64,000 bases of DNA from Halorhabdus amylolytica (GTDB taxonomy: Archaea > Halobacteriota > Halobacteria > Halobacteriales > Haloarculaceae). This document shows positions 1 to 8,036 of this stretch, in pieces (the stretch's first letter is position 1; the number at the start of each line of letters is the position of its first letter). Position numbers and translations under genes: made by a program. Under the pieces are notes generated by a model that worked only from the letters and a program-made list of their open reading frames with translations, ran no database searches and was not told the origin of the DNA. The stretch spans positions 370,409 through 434,408 of the forward strand of contig NZ_SPQG01000002.1 of assembly GCF_004944975.1 (NCBI RefSeq), written 5' to 3'.

Positions 1-1
1 T

Positions 2-718
2 TCGACTATCGGCAACGTGACAGCTGTCGCGCCGGCCGACGACCGGAGTGCCGTCGGTCGATCGATCTCTTCGAACGTCGGGGTGAGCGAACACGAACTG
101 GGCTACGCGATCGACGGGACGCCGGCAGACTGCGTCGTCGCCGGGCTGGAGGTTCTCGTTCCCGAAACGGACGTCGTCGTGGCCGGGTGCAACGACGGTG
201 CCAACCTCGGCGCGTACGTCCTCGGTCGGTCTGGCACGGTTAGCGCGGCCGTCGAAGCCACGTTCTTCGACGTCCCTGCCGTCGCTGTCTCGATGTACGT
301 CCCCGTGCGGGACGACGAGAAGTGGGAGCCACTGACCGAGGAGCCAGCCTCCTACGCCAACGCGACCCGTGTGGCCCGCTATCTGGTCGAGCGCGCACCT
401 GAAGCCGGTGTCTTCGAGCAAGCCGACTACCTCAACGTCAACGCGCCGCTCGCCGAGAACGGCGAGGCGACTGCGCCCATGGAGATCACGGAACCGTCCC
501 ACGTCTACGAGATGGGTGCGACCAGGGACGACGGGGAGATCGAACTCCACGACCGGATCTGGGAGTGGATGGCCGACGGGACCATCCCCGATCCCGATGG
601 GACCGATCGCCGAGCTGTCGTCGAGGGGCGAGTCAGCGTCTCGCCGCTGACTGCACCGCACACGACCGAACATCACGAAACGCTCGACTCGCTCGCGGAC
701 GGATACGAAACCGAGTAA
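2..718 (+). CDS. surE: 5'/3'-nucleotidase SurE, 5'-truncated by window edge
   Basis: SurE is a metal-dependent nucleoside monophosphate phosphatase of the cytoplasm. The frame is open from base 2 (STIGNVTAVAPADDRSAVGR), so the N-terminal metal-binding NDDG segment lies outside the window. The GTG at 17 is an internal codon and not the start. Visible family signs are the PADDRSAVGRSIS loop and the VVVAGCNDGANLG segment, which replaces the usual SGINxGxNxG. The C-terminal half carries the usual long extension. About 238 residues are present, against about 250-270 for the family. The gene stands alone, and a convergent small gene follows at 767. Identity is secure; the complete start is not visible. 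Confidence 0.93.
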   Translation, partial: STIGNVTAVAPADDRSAVGRSISSNVGVSEHELGYAIDGTPADCVVAGLEVLVPETDVVVAGCNDGANLGAYVLGRSGTVSAAVEATFFDVPAVAVSMYVPVRDDEKWEPLTEEPASYANATRVARYLVERAPEAGVFEQADYLNVNAPLAENGEATAPMEITEPSHVYEMGATRDDGEIELHDRIWEWMADGTIPDPDGTDRRAVVEGRVSVSPLTAPHTTEHHETLDSLADGYETE

Positions 719-766
719 AGAAAGAAGAGTCCTCCGAGTAGAGAACGGAGAGAGCTCTCGGCCGCG

Positions 767-940
767 TCAGTCCTTCATGTCCTGGAGTTTGTCCAGGAGT
801 TCATCCTGGGAAGCGTTGGCCTCGAAGCTGACCTCGCCGTCGTGGTCGGTCGCGTCGACGTCGACGCTCTCGCTGTCGTCGATGTCTGCCCCGCTGGCCT
901 GGTTCTCCTGTTCGGATTCATCGTAGCTACCAAAGCCCAT
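767..940 (-). CDS. DUF5786 family small acidic protein (57 aa)
   Basis: A 57-residue acidic protein beginning MGFGSYDESEQENQ and ending DELLDKLQDMKD. The N-terminal GFGSYDESEQ motif matches my memory of the haloarchaeal DUF5786 family, whose function is unknown. It has no membrane segment and no cysteine. The C-terminal LLDKLQDMK could form a short amphipathic helix. The start ATG (938-940) lies about 27-33 bp downstream, on the minus strand, of a T-rich TATA-like stretch at 966-973, as expected for a leaderless gene. It converges with surE, whose stop is 48 bp away. Confidence 0.8.
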   Translation of the reverse strand: MGFGSYDESEQENQASGADIDDSESVDVDATDHDGEVSFEANASQDELLDKLQDMKD

Positions 941-958
941 AACAATGGAATAGAGAAC

Positions 959-981
959 CCGGACGCCCTAAAACCGTCCGG
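959..981 (-). promoter_or_regulatory. Hairpin enclosing a TATA-like box upstream of the DUF5786 gene
   Basis: A perfect 7-bp inverted repeat (CCGGACG at 959-965, CGTCCGG at 975-981) with a 9-base A-rich loop. On the minus strand the loop reads as a TATA-like TTTTAGGG about 27-33 bp before the ATG of the small gene. It may be a promoter box inside a palindromic operator, or only a structural coincidence. Confidence 0.4.
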
Positions 982-1005
982 TGTCCGATCCGGGAGCTGA
1001 CCGCC

Positions 1006-1845
1006 TCACAACTCGATCCGCTCGACGATCCGATCCGCGTCCTCGCGGGTGTTTATCGCGACGATCCGGAGGAACTCTTCCAGTCCCGAATCCTGCAGTT
1101 TGGCCTTCAGGAGGTTGTCAACCTGATAGACGCCGGCTGCGTTGGTCATCTCGATCTCGACCAGGACGGGCGTTCCGTCGCCGGTCCGGAGGTTGACCGC
1201 TTCGATCGCCTGACTGGAAACGGTGTTGATCCCACGTCCGCCGTGTTCGTACGGGATACGCGAGCGGCCACTCTCCATGTCGAGGGCGTCGGCTACCCGA
1301 ACGACACCGGCTTCGAGCGTCAGCGGCTCTTCCTCGGTGTGATGACAGAGGATCGCGTGGAGGACCTCGCTCTTGACGCGGACCGCCTCGGCCACGTCGT
1401 AGAAGGGCAACTCCGGGAGGATCCGATCGAGCAGATCCGCGGCCAGCGGGATCGAGTAATAGGGGTGGTCGTCACGGTGGACGACGTGTCCGATGTCGTG
1501 TAACGTCGCCGCTAACGCGACGATGACGGGTTCATCAACCTCATCGAGACCCTGTTCGCGTGCCCCGTTGAACGTGACGCCACCCTGTTTCAACAAGTCG
1601 TAGAGACATAGCGCCCGGTTGCGGACGATCTCGACGTGTTTCTCGCCGTGGTCGTTGTACTGTTTGCGCGCTACTGGGTTGACGTTCTGGGCGGCCAGAT
1701 ATGCCTGGATCTCGCGATCTTCGGTCACGTACTTCAGGACCTCGTTGAGTCGCTCGTCCGGGAACGTGTGTTCGGCTTCGGGGTCGTAGATCCGCCCCTC
1801 GGACTCGCCGTCCTCACCCGTGCCCGTGTCTGTCGCGTCGCTCAT
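1006..1845 (-). CDS. HD-domain metal-dependent phosphohydrolase (279 aa)
   Basis: A predicted HD-superfamily hydrolase, probably acting on a nucleotide or cyclic nucleotide; the substrate is unknown. The HD motif is seen as LHDIGH (H116, D117), preceded by HGEKHVEIVRNRA (H66/H70), which supplies the upstream histidine. It is followed by HHTEEEP and VADALDMESGRSRIPY with the distal aspartate. The frame stays open upstream to 1920, but the ATG at 1843-1845 (MSDATDTGTG) is preferred because the extension is basic and proline-rich, unlike the acidic body. The first 20 residues are disordered and acidic. The gene is followed, 49 bp away on the same strand, by a peroxiredoxin gene. Confidence 0.85.
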   Translation of the reverse strand: MSDATDTGTGEDGESEGRIYDPEAEHTFPDERLNEVLKYVTEDREIQAYLAAQNVNPVARKQYNDHGEKHVEIVRNRALCLYDLLKQGGVTFNGAREQGLDEVDEPVIVALAATLHDIGHVVHRDDHPYYSIPLAADLLDRILPELPFYDVAEAVRVKSEVLHAILCHHTEEEPLTLEAGVVRVADALDMESGRSRIPYEHGGRGINTVSSQAIEAVNLRTGDGTPVLVEIEMTNAAGVYQVDNLLKAKLQDSGLEEFLRIVAINTREDADRIVERIEL

Positions 1846-1894
1846 ACGGGTGAAAGCGGCCGGATCGAGAAAAGTCGGTCGGGTTCCGCGCCGA

Positions 1895-2371
1895 TCAGGC
1901 TGCGTCGGCTGCGGCCTCAAGTACCTCGTCGTAGTCCGGTTCGACGCCCGGATCGTCGCTGACCCACGCGTAGGTGATCTCGCCGTCCCCGTCGACGATG
2001 AACACCGAGCGCTTGGCGACGTCGTAGACGCCGAGTTCGTCGAAGTCCATTGTGAGGTCGTAGTCCTCGACGATCTCCTTCTCGGCGTCGCTGATCAGGT
2101 CGAAGGGCAGTTCGAGTTTGTCGCGGAACTCGTTGAGTGCGAACGGCGAGTCGACGCTGATGCCGTACAGCGTCGCGCCGGCATCCTCGACCTCCTCGAT
2201 ACGGTCGCGGAACGCGGCCATCTCGTGGCTGCAGACGCTGGTGAACGCGCCCGGGAAGAACGCCAGGACGAGTGGGGCGTCGTCGAGATTCTCCGAGAGC
2301 GTGAACGAGTCGACATCGCCGTTCGCGAGCGGTGCGGTGAAGTCGGGGGCTGTGTCGCCTTCGGTAACCAT
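1895..2371 (-). CDS. 1-Cys peroxiredoxin (AhpC/TSA family, Bcp/AhpE-like)
   Basis: A thiol peroxidase that reduces hydroperoxides in the cytoplasm. The peroxidatic motif FFPGAFTSVC has Pro40, Thr44 and Cys47, the standard PxxxTxxC layout. The C-terminal KRSVFIVDGDG strand holds the conserved Arg. Cys47 is the only cysteine in 158 residues, so resolution must use a partner thiol or another peroxiredoxin chain. The start at 2371 (MVTEGDTAPDF) is chosen over upstream codons because it begins directly at the family's N-terminal strand and lies about 27 bp from a T-rich box near 2400. It is transcribed divergently from tatA. Confidence 0.92.
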   Translation of the reverse strand: MVTEGDTAPDFTAPLANGDVDSFTLSENLDDAPLVLAFFPGAFTSVCSHEMAAFRDRIEEVEDAGATLYGISVDSPFALNEFRDKLELPFDLISDAEKEIVEDYDLTMDFDELGVYDVAKRSVFIVDGDGEITYAWVSDDPGVEPDYDEVLEAAADAA

Positions 2372-2483
2372 TGCACCCCCGAGTAGGAGTGACGACCCAA
2401 AAGATGTACCGCTCGCGACAATAGGTGTAACGGCCGTCCCGAACCGTCGGTGGACTCCGTTGGGGTTAAGCGGAGCAAAAAGA

Positions 2484-2493
2484 CTATAATAGA
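2484..2493 (+). promoter_or_regulatory. TATA box of tatA
   Basis: The stretch GACTATAATA lies about 24-33 bp before the tatA ATG at 2517. It is the clearest haloarchaeal promoter element in the 145-bp divergent region shared with the peroxiredoxin gene. Confidence 0.6.
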
Positions 2494-2516
2494 CAGTAGG
2501 TAAGTCCCAGGTAGCG

Positions 2517-2837
2517 ATGATCGATGGATTGATCTTACAACTCGGTGGCATCCCGGGCGGGCCCGAAGTACTGTTGATCCTGCTGTTGGCAGTGCTCCTG
2601 TTCGGCGCGAACAAGATCCCCAAACTCGCCCGGTCGACGGGTCAGGCCATGGGCGAGTTCCAGAAGGGCCGCCAGCAGGTCGAGGAGGAACTCGAAGAGA
2701 TGAAAGAGGGAGAAGGTCCCACGGCGGAGTCCAGCCCTGCGAGCGAGGGGACGCCGAGTACGGAGACGGCCAGGACGAGTACGGAGACGGCGGACGCCGG
2801 TACCGACGCCACTGAAACGGACACGACCTCCAAATAG
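2517..2837 (+). CDS. tatA: Sec-independent translocase subunit TatA
   Basis: The pore-forming component of the twin-arginine translocase, which exports folded proteins and is a major secretion route in haloarchaea. A single membrane helix (about residues 15-33, rich in Leu and Val) is followed by the diagnostic FGANKIPKLARSTGQAMGEF hinge and amphipathic helix. A charged tail comes next (EEELEEMKEGEG), then a Thr/Ser/Glu-rich disordered end with repeated STETA-type words. At 106 aa it has the usual TatA length. It is monocistronic, with a tRNA gene 61 bp downstream. Several proteins in this window carry Tat signals that would depend on it. Confidence 0.95.
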   Translation: MIDGLILQLGGIPGGPEVLLILLLAVLLFGANKIPKLARSTGQAMGEFQKGRQQVEEELEEMKEGEGPTAESSPASEGTPSTETARTSTETADAGTDATETDTTSK

Positions 2838-2898
2838 GTCCCCGCGTTTTGAGGGCGGATCACAACGGTTTTTCTCCAGCCAGGTGTACCACGCGACA

Positions 2899-2971
2899 GG
2901 ACGCGTGGCCTAGGGGACAGGGCGAGGGGTTCCTAACCCCTCGATCGCGGGTTCGAATCCCGCCGCGTCCG
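2899..2971 (+). tRNA. tRNA-Arg, anticodon CCT
   Basis: A full cloverleaf can be folded: acceptor stem GGACGCG/CGCGTCC (2899-2905 with 2964-2970) and a D-arm with GCCT/GGGC. The anticodon stem is AGGGG/CCCCT around the loop TTCCTAA (anticodon CCT, Arg), and the T-arm is GCGGG TTCGAAT CCCGC. G2971 is the discriminator base. No intron is seen and CCA is not encoded. The 3' half from 2949 onward is repeated downstream. Confidence 0.96.
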
Positions 2972-3352
2972 TAGCGACGACCGCAGGGAGGAGCGGAGGA
3001 CCAAGAGATTCGAAACACGCGAGACGAGCGGGGCGAGACGGGACTGGAAGGAGCGTCTCGTAAGGCGAGCGGTGAAGCCGCGAGCGCAGCGAGTCTCGCC
3101 ATCGGGTTCGAATCCCGCCGCGTCCGTAGCGACGACCGCAGGGAGGAGCGAAGCGGCCGCGGCGTAGATCGCAAACGCTTCGCGTTTGCTCACTCCCGCC
3201 GCGTCCGTCGCGGTTCCTCGCGTCCGCTCGTCACACACGACGAACGCGGCGACCTTCCCGAACGCTCCGCGTTCGCTCAGTCCCGATAGACTCGCTTCGC
3301 TCGTCTATCGACGTTCGCCTCGCGATGTTTGACGAACTCCCGCCGCGTCCGT
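2949..3352 (+). repeat. Array of duplicated tRNA-Arg 3'-ends with hairpins
   Basis: The tRNA 3' end plus flank (2949-2995, 47 bp) recurs perfectly at 3104-3150. Shorter copies of the last 14 bases, CCCGCCGCGTCCGT, occur at 3195-3208 and 3339-3352. Between them are strong hairpins at 3171-3189 (8-bp stem, 3-base loop), 3259-3275 (7-bp stem, 3-base loop) and 3284-3310 (8-bp outer stem). No convincing coding frame is present from 2972 to about 3440. The arrangement is what repeated integration and excision at a tRNA attachment site, or serial duplication, would leave behind. Confidence 0.8.
3104..3150 (+). repeat. Perfect second copy of the tRNA-Arg 3' end (att-like, 47 bp)
   Basis: Identical to 2949-2995 and 155 bp away. 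It begins in the T-arm (GGGTTCGAATCCC) and runs 24 bases past the mature tRNA end. It lacks the 5' half, so it is not a second tRNA gene. This is the expected form of an attL/attR pair. The 108 bp between copies are too short to be an intact element. Confidence 0.85.
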
Positions 3353-3440
3353 TCTCCGGCGAACGACAGTGGGTCCGGGCTGACCCGACCGAAACATGCC
3401 TTTACACACCATCAGTACGAACAGAGCGTCCATGCTCTTC

Positions 3441-3447
3441 AGGAGGT
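3441..3447 (+). promoter_or_regulatory. Shine-Dalgarno that sets the photolyase start
   Basis: AGGAGGT lies 7 bases before the GTG at 3455, in frame with the photolyase. It favours this start over the longer open frame that runs through the tRNA repeats. Confidence 0.65.
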
Positions 3448-3454
3448 CGGCCCT

Positions 3455-4987
3455 GTGACCGTCTGGGTGCTTGGCGATCAACTCACCCGCGAACACGGCC
3501 CCGTTGCCAAACGGCCGGACGAACCGGTCTTGCTGATCGAGGCCTACGCCTTCGCTGAACGCCTCCCCTACCATCCCCACAAGCTCACGCTCGTGTTCAG
3601 CGCGATGCGACACTTCCGGGACGAACTCCGGGACGAAGGTCGAGATGTCCACTACTATCAGGTCGAGACGTTCGGCGACGGTCTTGAGGCACATTTCGTT
3701 GATTATTCCGAAGACGACCTAACCATAATGCGCCCGGCAGGTGGCAGGACCGACCGGCTCCGGGAACTCGTCGAGAAGCGTGGTGGGTCGCTGGATGTCG
3801 TAGCGAATCCGCTGTTTTGCTGTTCGTCCGAGCAGTTCGACGACTGGGTAGACGGCCGGAACGTCGACACCTACCGCCACGAAGATTTTTACCGGCACAT
3901 GCGCCGGGAAACTGGCATTCTGATGGACGACGGCGACCCGGTCGGCGGCGAGTGGAACTACGACGAGGACAACCGCGAGACGCCGCCCGACGACTGGGAG
4001 CCACCCGACCCGCCCGCGTTCGAACCGGACGAGACAACTCGGGAGGTGGACGAATGGGTGGCCGACCGGTTCGACGGCGACTACGACGAACCACCCTATG
4101 GCGGATCATGGGCCGACCCGGATCCGTTTCGATGGCCGGTGACGCGTGAGCAGGCACTCGAAGTGCTCGCGGACTTCTGTCGGAATCGCTTCACGGCGTT
4201 CGGGCCGTACCAGGACGCCATGCGGCGAGAGTCGTGGGCGATGAGCCACTCGTTGCTTTCGACCAGCCTGAACCTCGGACTACTTCACCCCGCAGAGGTG
4301 ATCGATCGGGCGATCGACACCTACGAGAACGGTAATGCGCCGCTCAACAGCGTCGAGGGATTCGTCCGGCAAGTGCTGGGTTGGCGGGAGTTCATGCGTC
4401 ACGTCTACCGTCGTGAGCGCGACACGTTCGCCGAGGCGAACCAACTGGCGGCGACCGAACCGCTCCCCGAATTCTTCTGGACGGGCGAGACGGACATGGC
4501 CTGCCTCGGCGACGTCATCGACGGCGTCCGTCGTCGAGGATATGCCCACCACATCGAGCGCCTGATGGTGCTTTCGAACTTCGCGACGACGTTCGGCGTC
4601 GATCCACGTGCGCTCAACCAGTGGTTTCACGTCGCCTTCATCGATGCCTACCACTGGGTGACGACGCCCAACGTCGTCGGGATGGGCACGTTCGCCAGCG
4701 ACGTGCTCTCGACGAAACCCTACGTGGCATCCAGCAATTACGTCGATCGAATGAGCGACTACTGTGGCAGTTGTCCCTATCACAAAACCAAGACGATCGG
4801 TGAGAACGCCTGCCCGTTCAACGCGCTGTATTGGGACTTTCTGGGCCGAAACGAGGCGCACCTCCGGTCGAATCATCGGATGGGGCTGATCTACAGTCAC
4901 TGGGACGACAAAGACGAGACGGAGCGGGAGGCAATCGATGAGCGAGCGGCGGCCATCCGGAAGGCCGCCCGTCGCGGCGACCTTTGA
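3455..4987 (+). CDS. Iron-sulfur photolyase/cryptochrome (FeS-BCP, PhrB-like)
   Basis: Member of the deoxyribodipyrimidine photolyase-related group, whose characterised bacterial members repair (6-4) photoproducts with FAD, a lumazine antenna and a [4Fe-4S] cluster. The N-terminal Rossmann-like domain begins MTVWVLGDQLT. The C-terminal FAD domain contains LNSVEGFVRQVLGWREFMR and NQWFHVAFIDAYHWV. Four cysteines at 350, 437, 440 and 453 (in DMACLGD, DYCGSCPYH and NACPFN) have the spacing of the cluster ligands of that group. Start: GTG at 3455 behind a strong Shine-Dalgarno, giving 510 aa, the normal family length. The frame is open back to 3329, but that part crosses tRNA repeat DNA. Specificity for (6-4) rather than cyclobutane dimers is inferred from family. 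Confidence 0.92.
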   Translation: MTVWVLGDQLTREHGPVAKRPDEPVLLIEAYAFAERLPYHPHKLTLVFSAMRHFRDELRDEGRDVHYYQVETFGDGLEAHFVDYSEDDLTIMRPAGGRTDRLRELVEKRGGSLDVVANPLFCCSSEQFDDWVDGRNVDTYRHEDFYRHMRRETGILMDDGDPVGGEWNYDEDNRETPPDDWEPPDPPAFEPDETTREVDEWVADRFDGDYDEPPYGGSWADPDPFRWPVTREQALEVLADFCRNRFTAFGPYQDAMRRESWAMSHSLLSTSLNLGLLHPAEVIDRAIDTYENGNAPLNSVEGFVRQVLGWREFMRHVYRRERDTFAEANQLAATEPLPEFFWTGETDMACLGDVIDGVRRRGYAHHIERLMVLSNFATTFGVDPRALNQWFHVAFIDAYHWVTTPNVVGMGTFASDVLSTKPYVASSNYVDRMSDYCGSCPYHKTKTIGENACPFNALYWDFLGRNEAHLRSNHRMGLIYSHWDDKDETEREAIDERAAAIRKAARRGDL

Positions 4988-4999
4988 GGGGGTGGTCCC

Positions 5000-6037
5000 T
5001 CAATCCGCCGGGGAGACGTCAGCCGTTCTCGTGTCTTCTCGGATTGCTTTCAGGGCGCTGTAGATGACGGCACTCCCGACAGCGAGGGCCGAGAGCATAA
5101 TCAGGGCAAAGCTGACGAGCTTGAGTTCGCCGATTCCATACGCGTTACCGAGTTGCCGAAGTGCGACTGCCACTGATCCCCCGAGCAACATCAGTCCGAA
5201 GTAGATCTTGATTTCGCTTTCCTCGACCAGGCTCGTGGCTGTCGAACCGATCCGGGCACCGAGGGCGCTCCCGGCGAGTAAGGGCACGACGATCGAGAGA
5301 TCAACGGCACCTTCCAGTCCGTAGAGGAACGAGCCGAGCCCGCCGGAGAAAACGATCTCGAAGAGGTCGGTCCCGACGGCGATCGGAACGGGCACGCCGA
5401 TCAGGTAGAACATCGCCGGCATGCGGATGAATCCGCCGCCGACCCCGAGAAACCCGGAGAGCAATCCCGTCGCGAAGGCGACGCCGAGCACCATCCACAG
5501 TGAGACCTTGATGCCGCCCCCGATCGTCATCATCGGCGGAATGGTGTAGGACTGGATTGTCTTCGCGATGTCCGGGATCGCGTCCGGATCGATCTCCCCA
5601 TTGGGGTCGTGTTGCTCTTCGATCGATTCTTCCTCGTCGTTACGGAGAGCGTTACGCGTAACGAACAGGCCGACGCCACCCAGCAGAACCACGTACGTGA
5701 CGCCGACTATCAGTCCTGCCAGTCCCCGGTCCTGCAGGAAGTAGAGCCCGATCCGTCCGACTTCGATACCCGCTGTCGTCCCGACGATCATCAGCCCGCC
5801 GAGTTTGTAATCGACCTGGCCGAGGTCGCGATGCTTGAGGGTCGCGATGACGGCCGTCCCGAAGACGAAGGCCATCCCGCTGCCGACGGCCGTGGTCGTC
5901 TCGAAGCCCATGATCATCAACGCGGGCGTCACGAGGAACGACCCGCCCATCCCGAAGAACCCAAAGAGCACGCCGACCATGAAACCGAAGCCGACGAACA
6001 GTGCGATCATGCTCGCGGCGAGTCCGAACAGTTCCAT
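5000..6037 (-). CDS. TauE/SafE family sulfite/sulfonate exporter (345 aa)
   Basis: A polytopic membrane transporter of the TauE/SafE (TSUP) family, which moves sulfite, sulfonates or related sulfur anions. The two internally repeated halves each start with a glycine-rich motif: GVLFGFFGMGGSFLVTPALM near residue 25 and GLLSGFLGVGGGFIRMPAMF near residue 192. An acidic cytoplasmic loop near 135-155 (DEEESIEEQ) separates them. At 345 aa it is slightly long for the family. It lies 3 bp downstream of a 49-residue membrane protein gene in the same direction, so the two are probably one transcript. Nearby sulfur genes at 8.6-12.9 kb support a sulfur anion substrate. Confidence 0.9.
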   Translation of the reverse strand: MELFGLAASMIALFVGFGFMVGVLFGFFGMGGSFLVTPALMIMGFETTTAVGSGMAFVFGTAVIATLKHRDLGQVDYKLGGLMIVGTTAGIEVGRIGLYFLQDRGLAGLIVGVTYVVLLGGVGLFVTRNALRNDEEESIEEQHDPNGEIDPDAIPDIAKTIQSYTIPPMMTIGGGIKVSLWMVLGVAFATGLLSGFLGVGGGFIRMPAMFYLIGVPVPIAVGTDLFEIVFSGGLGSFLYGLEGAVDLSIVVPLLAGSALGARIGSTATSLVEESEIKIYFGLMLLGGSVAVALRQLGNAYGIGELKLVSFALIMLSALAVGSAVIYSALKAIREDTRTADVSPAD

Positions 6038-6040
6038 GGG

Positions 6041-6190
6041 TTAGAGAGTGCGAATGCGTTCGACGAGTGGTTTCGCGACGATACTCGATAATGCGCCGTA
6101 CCCCAGATAGAGGACGCCCGCCTCGAGCAACACTGCGCCCACGAGCGTGGCTGCCTCCAACATCTGGGCTCCCGATCCAAGTCCGATCAT
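6041..6190 (-). CDS. DUF7512-like small membrane protein (49 aa)
   Basis: A 49-residue protein, MIGLGSGAQMLEAATLVG at the start, with one hydrophobic helix (about residues 12-37) and a basic end, KPLVERIRTL. It resembles the small haloarchaeal DUF7512 proteins that I recall next to TauE/SafE transporters; this family call is from memory. The stop is 3 bp before the transporter's ATG, so translation is probably coupled. It may be an accessory subunit of the exporter; this is inferred from position only. Confidence 0.7.
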   Translation of the reverse strand: MIGLGSGAQMLEAATLVGAVLLEAGVLYLGYGALSSIVAKPLVERIRTL

Positions 6191-6574
6191 GCGTTTCCCC
6201 TCGTCAGTGACAGCAGTTGTGTGCGAATCATGGTTGGCTCTTCAATACTCCTTATTCCACGGGTGCGTAAAACGCTTTTGAACATATTGCACAATATTAC
6301 AAACACGTATCCGCCACGTAACCGACGAGAATATTCTCTTAAGTTATCTGGATATAGTTATCGGGGGGTCGGGACCGTCCGATAGTGTCTATCAGAAAAC
6401 GGCGATAAGAGATATTTGCCGGCTATTTGGCCCGATCCACAATTCGTCAGTCGGTATGTCATCAGTATTCACGCCGAAGTGTGCGCACTGGCTCCCGATA
6501 GTAGGCCCGTCTGATGTACGAAGTAGTATTGAACAATCGAAGCAATATTATAGGGTCGGGGCCAAGTACGCCAT
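6191..6574. promoter_or_regulatory. Divergent regulatory region between the TauE unit and uspA
   Basis: 384 bp without a gene, AT-richer than the surroundings. It holds the inverted repeat ATATTG-CA-CAATAT (6284-6297) and a second TTG-AA-CAA site at 6529-6536, just upstream of AATATTATA (6544-6552). That last stretch is a good TATA box about 24 bp before the uspA ATG. Similar TTGAACAA sequence occurs before the rhodanese-MBL gene (12154-12161). One regulator may read all three; this is inference. Confidence 0.45.
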
Positions 6575-7414
6575 ATGAAGGCCGTCTACGCGACAGATCT
6601 CTCAGAAGCGAGCGAAGCCACGGTCGCCAACGAGACGTGTCTGGAGTGTTTAGACCGGATCGGTGTCGAGGAGTTTCACCTCGTGACGGTCGTCCCCTCG
6701 AACGTCCACTCCGGGATGCCAGGGATGAACTTCGAGAAGCGTCGCCGGGCGGCGTTAGACCGCTATCGGGAGAGTTTCGAAGATGCGGGATTCGCGGTCG
6801 AGACGCACGTCGTACGCGGGACGCCCCATCGCCGTATCAACGGGATCGCGGAGTCCGTCGGCGCGACCCTCACGATCGTCGGGTCGCGGGGTTCGAGTCC
6901 CTTGGAGAACCGCTTTATCGGCTCGACGGTCCGGAACCTCGCACGGACGTCAGTGACACCCCTGCTCGTCAACCGGATCCAGCGAGCGACCGACGATCCC
7001 GACGTGCTCGAGGAACATCTCTTCCAGCGAATGCTATACGCGACTGACTTTTCAGAAAACGCACGAGAAGCCTTCGAGGCGTTTTCGTACCTCCGGCACG
7101 CGACCCAGGAAGCGACGCTGGTCCACGTCCAGACGCCCGCCGATCCTGATCCGGAGGACGACCCTCGGGATCGGCTCGACGAACTAGCCGGCCAACTTCA
7201 GGAGTGGGACATCGACACGCGTCTGGACGTCCGGCAGGGTGATCCCGTCGAGGAGATCCTCGCCGCCGAAGACGAGGACGATCCGAGTACGACGCTGGTC
7301 GGCTCGCGGGGCCACAGCCGGTTACGGCGACTGTTACTCGGTAGCGTCTCTGAGGATGTCGTTGCGAAAGCGGACGGCAACGTGATGCTGATTCCGCCCA
7401 AACGCGTCGCGTGA
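6575..7414 (+). CDS. Tandem universal stress protein (two UspA domains, 279 aa)
   Basis: Two UspA domains in one chain. The first (about 1-133) ends with GSRGSSPLENRFIGST and PLLVNR. The second (about 147-277) starts FQRMLYATDFSENAREAFEAF and ends with GSRGHSRLRRLLLGSVSEDV. Both carry the G-2x-G-9x-G(S/T) nucleotide-binding motif, so both probably bind ATP. A cytoplasmic stress role is the family expectation. The ATG at 6575 sits about 24 bp from a TATA box, fitting leaderless transcription. It is divergent from the TauE unit and may share its regulation. Confidence 0.92.
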   Translation: MKAVYATDLSEASEATVANETCLECLDRIGVEEFHLVTVVPSNVHSGMPGMNFEKRRRAALDRYRESFEDAGFAVETHVVRGTPHRRINGIAESVGATLTIVGSRGSSPLENRFIGSTVRNLARTSVTPLLVNRIQRATDDPDVLEEHLFQRMLYATDFSENAREAFEAFSYLRHATQEATLVHVQTPADPDPEDDPRDRLDELAGQLQEWDIDTRLDVRQGDPVEEILAAEDEDDPSTTLVGSRGHSRLRRLLLGSVSEDVVAKADGNVMLIPPKRVA

Positions 7415-7656
7415 TACTACCGCGACGCGATGTATCTGTACAGCACAAATGTAGACGGATCCCGTCCCGTCACAGAATGGTCTCCGTTGACTGTCGAGTG
7501 GTAAGCGACCAACGCGGAAGGCATTCTTCTGGACACTGCCATGGCCATCCTGCATACAGCGATTACGTTCAGCAAACGAGCGACCGGTTCAGGTGGCCGC
7601 TATCTTCCAAGCCGGGCTCTCCTCACGGGCAAGGGCCGATGAGGGATCGAATCCAA

Positions 7657-8034
7657 TCACTGGAGTCTCAGAACCGCTGGTAGCAGTGCTTGAAAACGAA
7701 CCTCGATCGATCCAAGAGACAGCTGTTGAGACAGGGTCCCGGGCGCGGCGTCCGTGCCAGCGATCGCAATCACTGCGCTCCCGACCCGTATCTCGGCGGT
7801 CTGTCCAGTCTCGGAGAGCAGCCGCAAGAGCCCCGGTAGCCGCTCCTGTTCACTCCGTAGCAGACGGAATCCGGCCCACACCGAGGGAACCTGGACGCGA
7901 ATACGATCTCCTACGGTACCGATTGCGAGGTCAATGTCATTGACGGTGACCGAAAGATTGGCCGTGACATCGAGATCAGGACGACGACGAGCGAGATCCC
8001 CAACAGTTGTGAGTGGATCATCGCTCGCTACCAC
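7657..8034 (-). CDS. Hypothetical protein (125 aa), second gene of a two-gene unit
   Basis: Not recognised. The 125-residue product has a GTG start at 8034, 2 bp after the stop of the upstream gene. Its N-terminal part (VGDLARRRPDLDVTANLSVTVND) and alternating hydrophobic pattern suggest a small alpha/beta protein, with predicted strands IRVQVPSV and AEIRVGSAVIAIAGTD. It has no cysteine, no signal and no membrane helix. Coding status is supported by tight coupling to the 8037-8261 gene and by the acidic, non-shadow composition of both. The 242 bp between it and uspA (7415-7656) hold nothing I recognise. Confidence 0.55.
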   Translation of the reverse strand: MVASDDPLTTVGDLARRRPDLDVTANLSVTVNDIDLAIGTVGDRIRVQVPSVWAGFRLLRSEQERLPGLLRLLSETGQTAEIRVGSAVIAIAGTDAAPGTLSQQLSLGSIEVRFQALLPAVLRLQ

Positions 8035-8036
8035 GC

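Noticed and set aside
2860..3238. Arginine-rich frames on the minus strand across the tRNA and its repeats
   Set aside because: They repeat the same words because the DNA is repeated, and cover a tRNA gene; they are not coding.
3329..3454. N-terminal extension of the photolyase from the TTG at 3329
   Set aside because: It crosses a copy of the tRNA-Arg tail, has no Shine-Dalgarno, and the family start fits GTG 3455 behind AGGAGGT.
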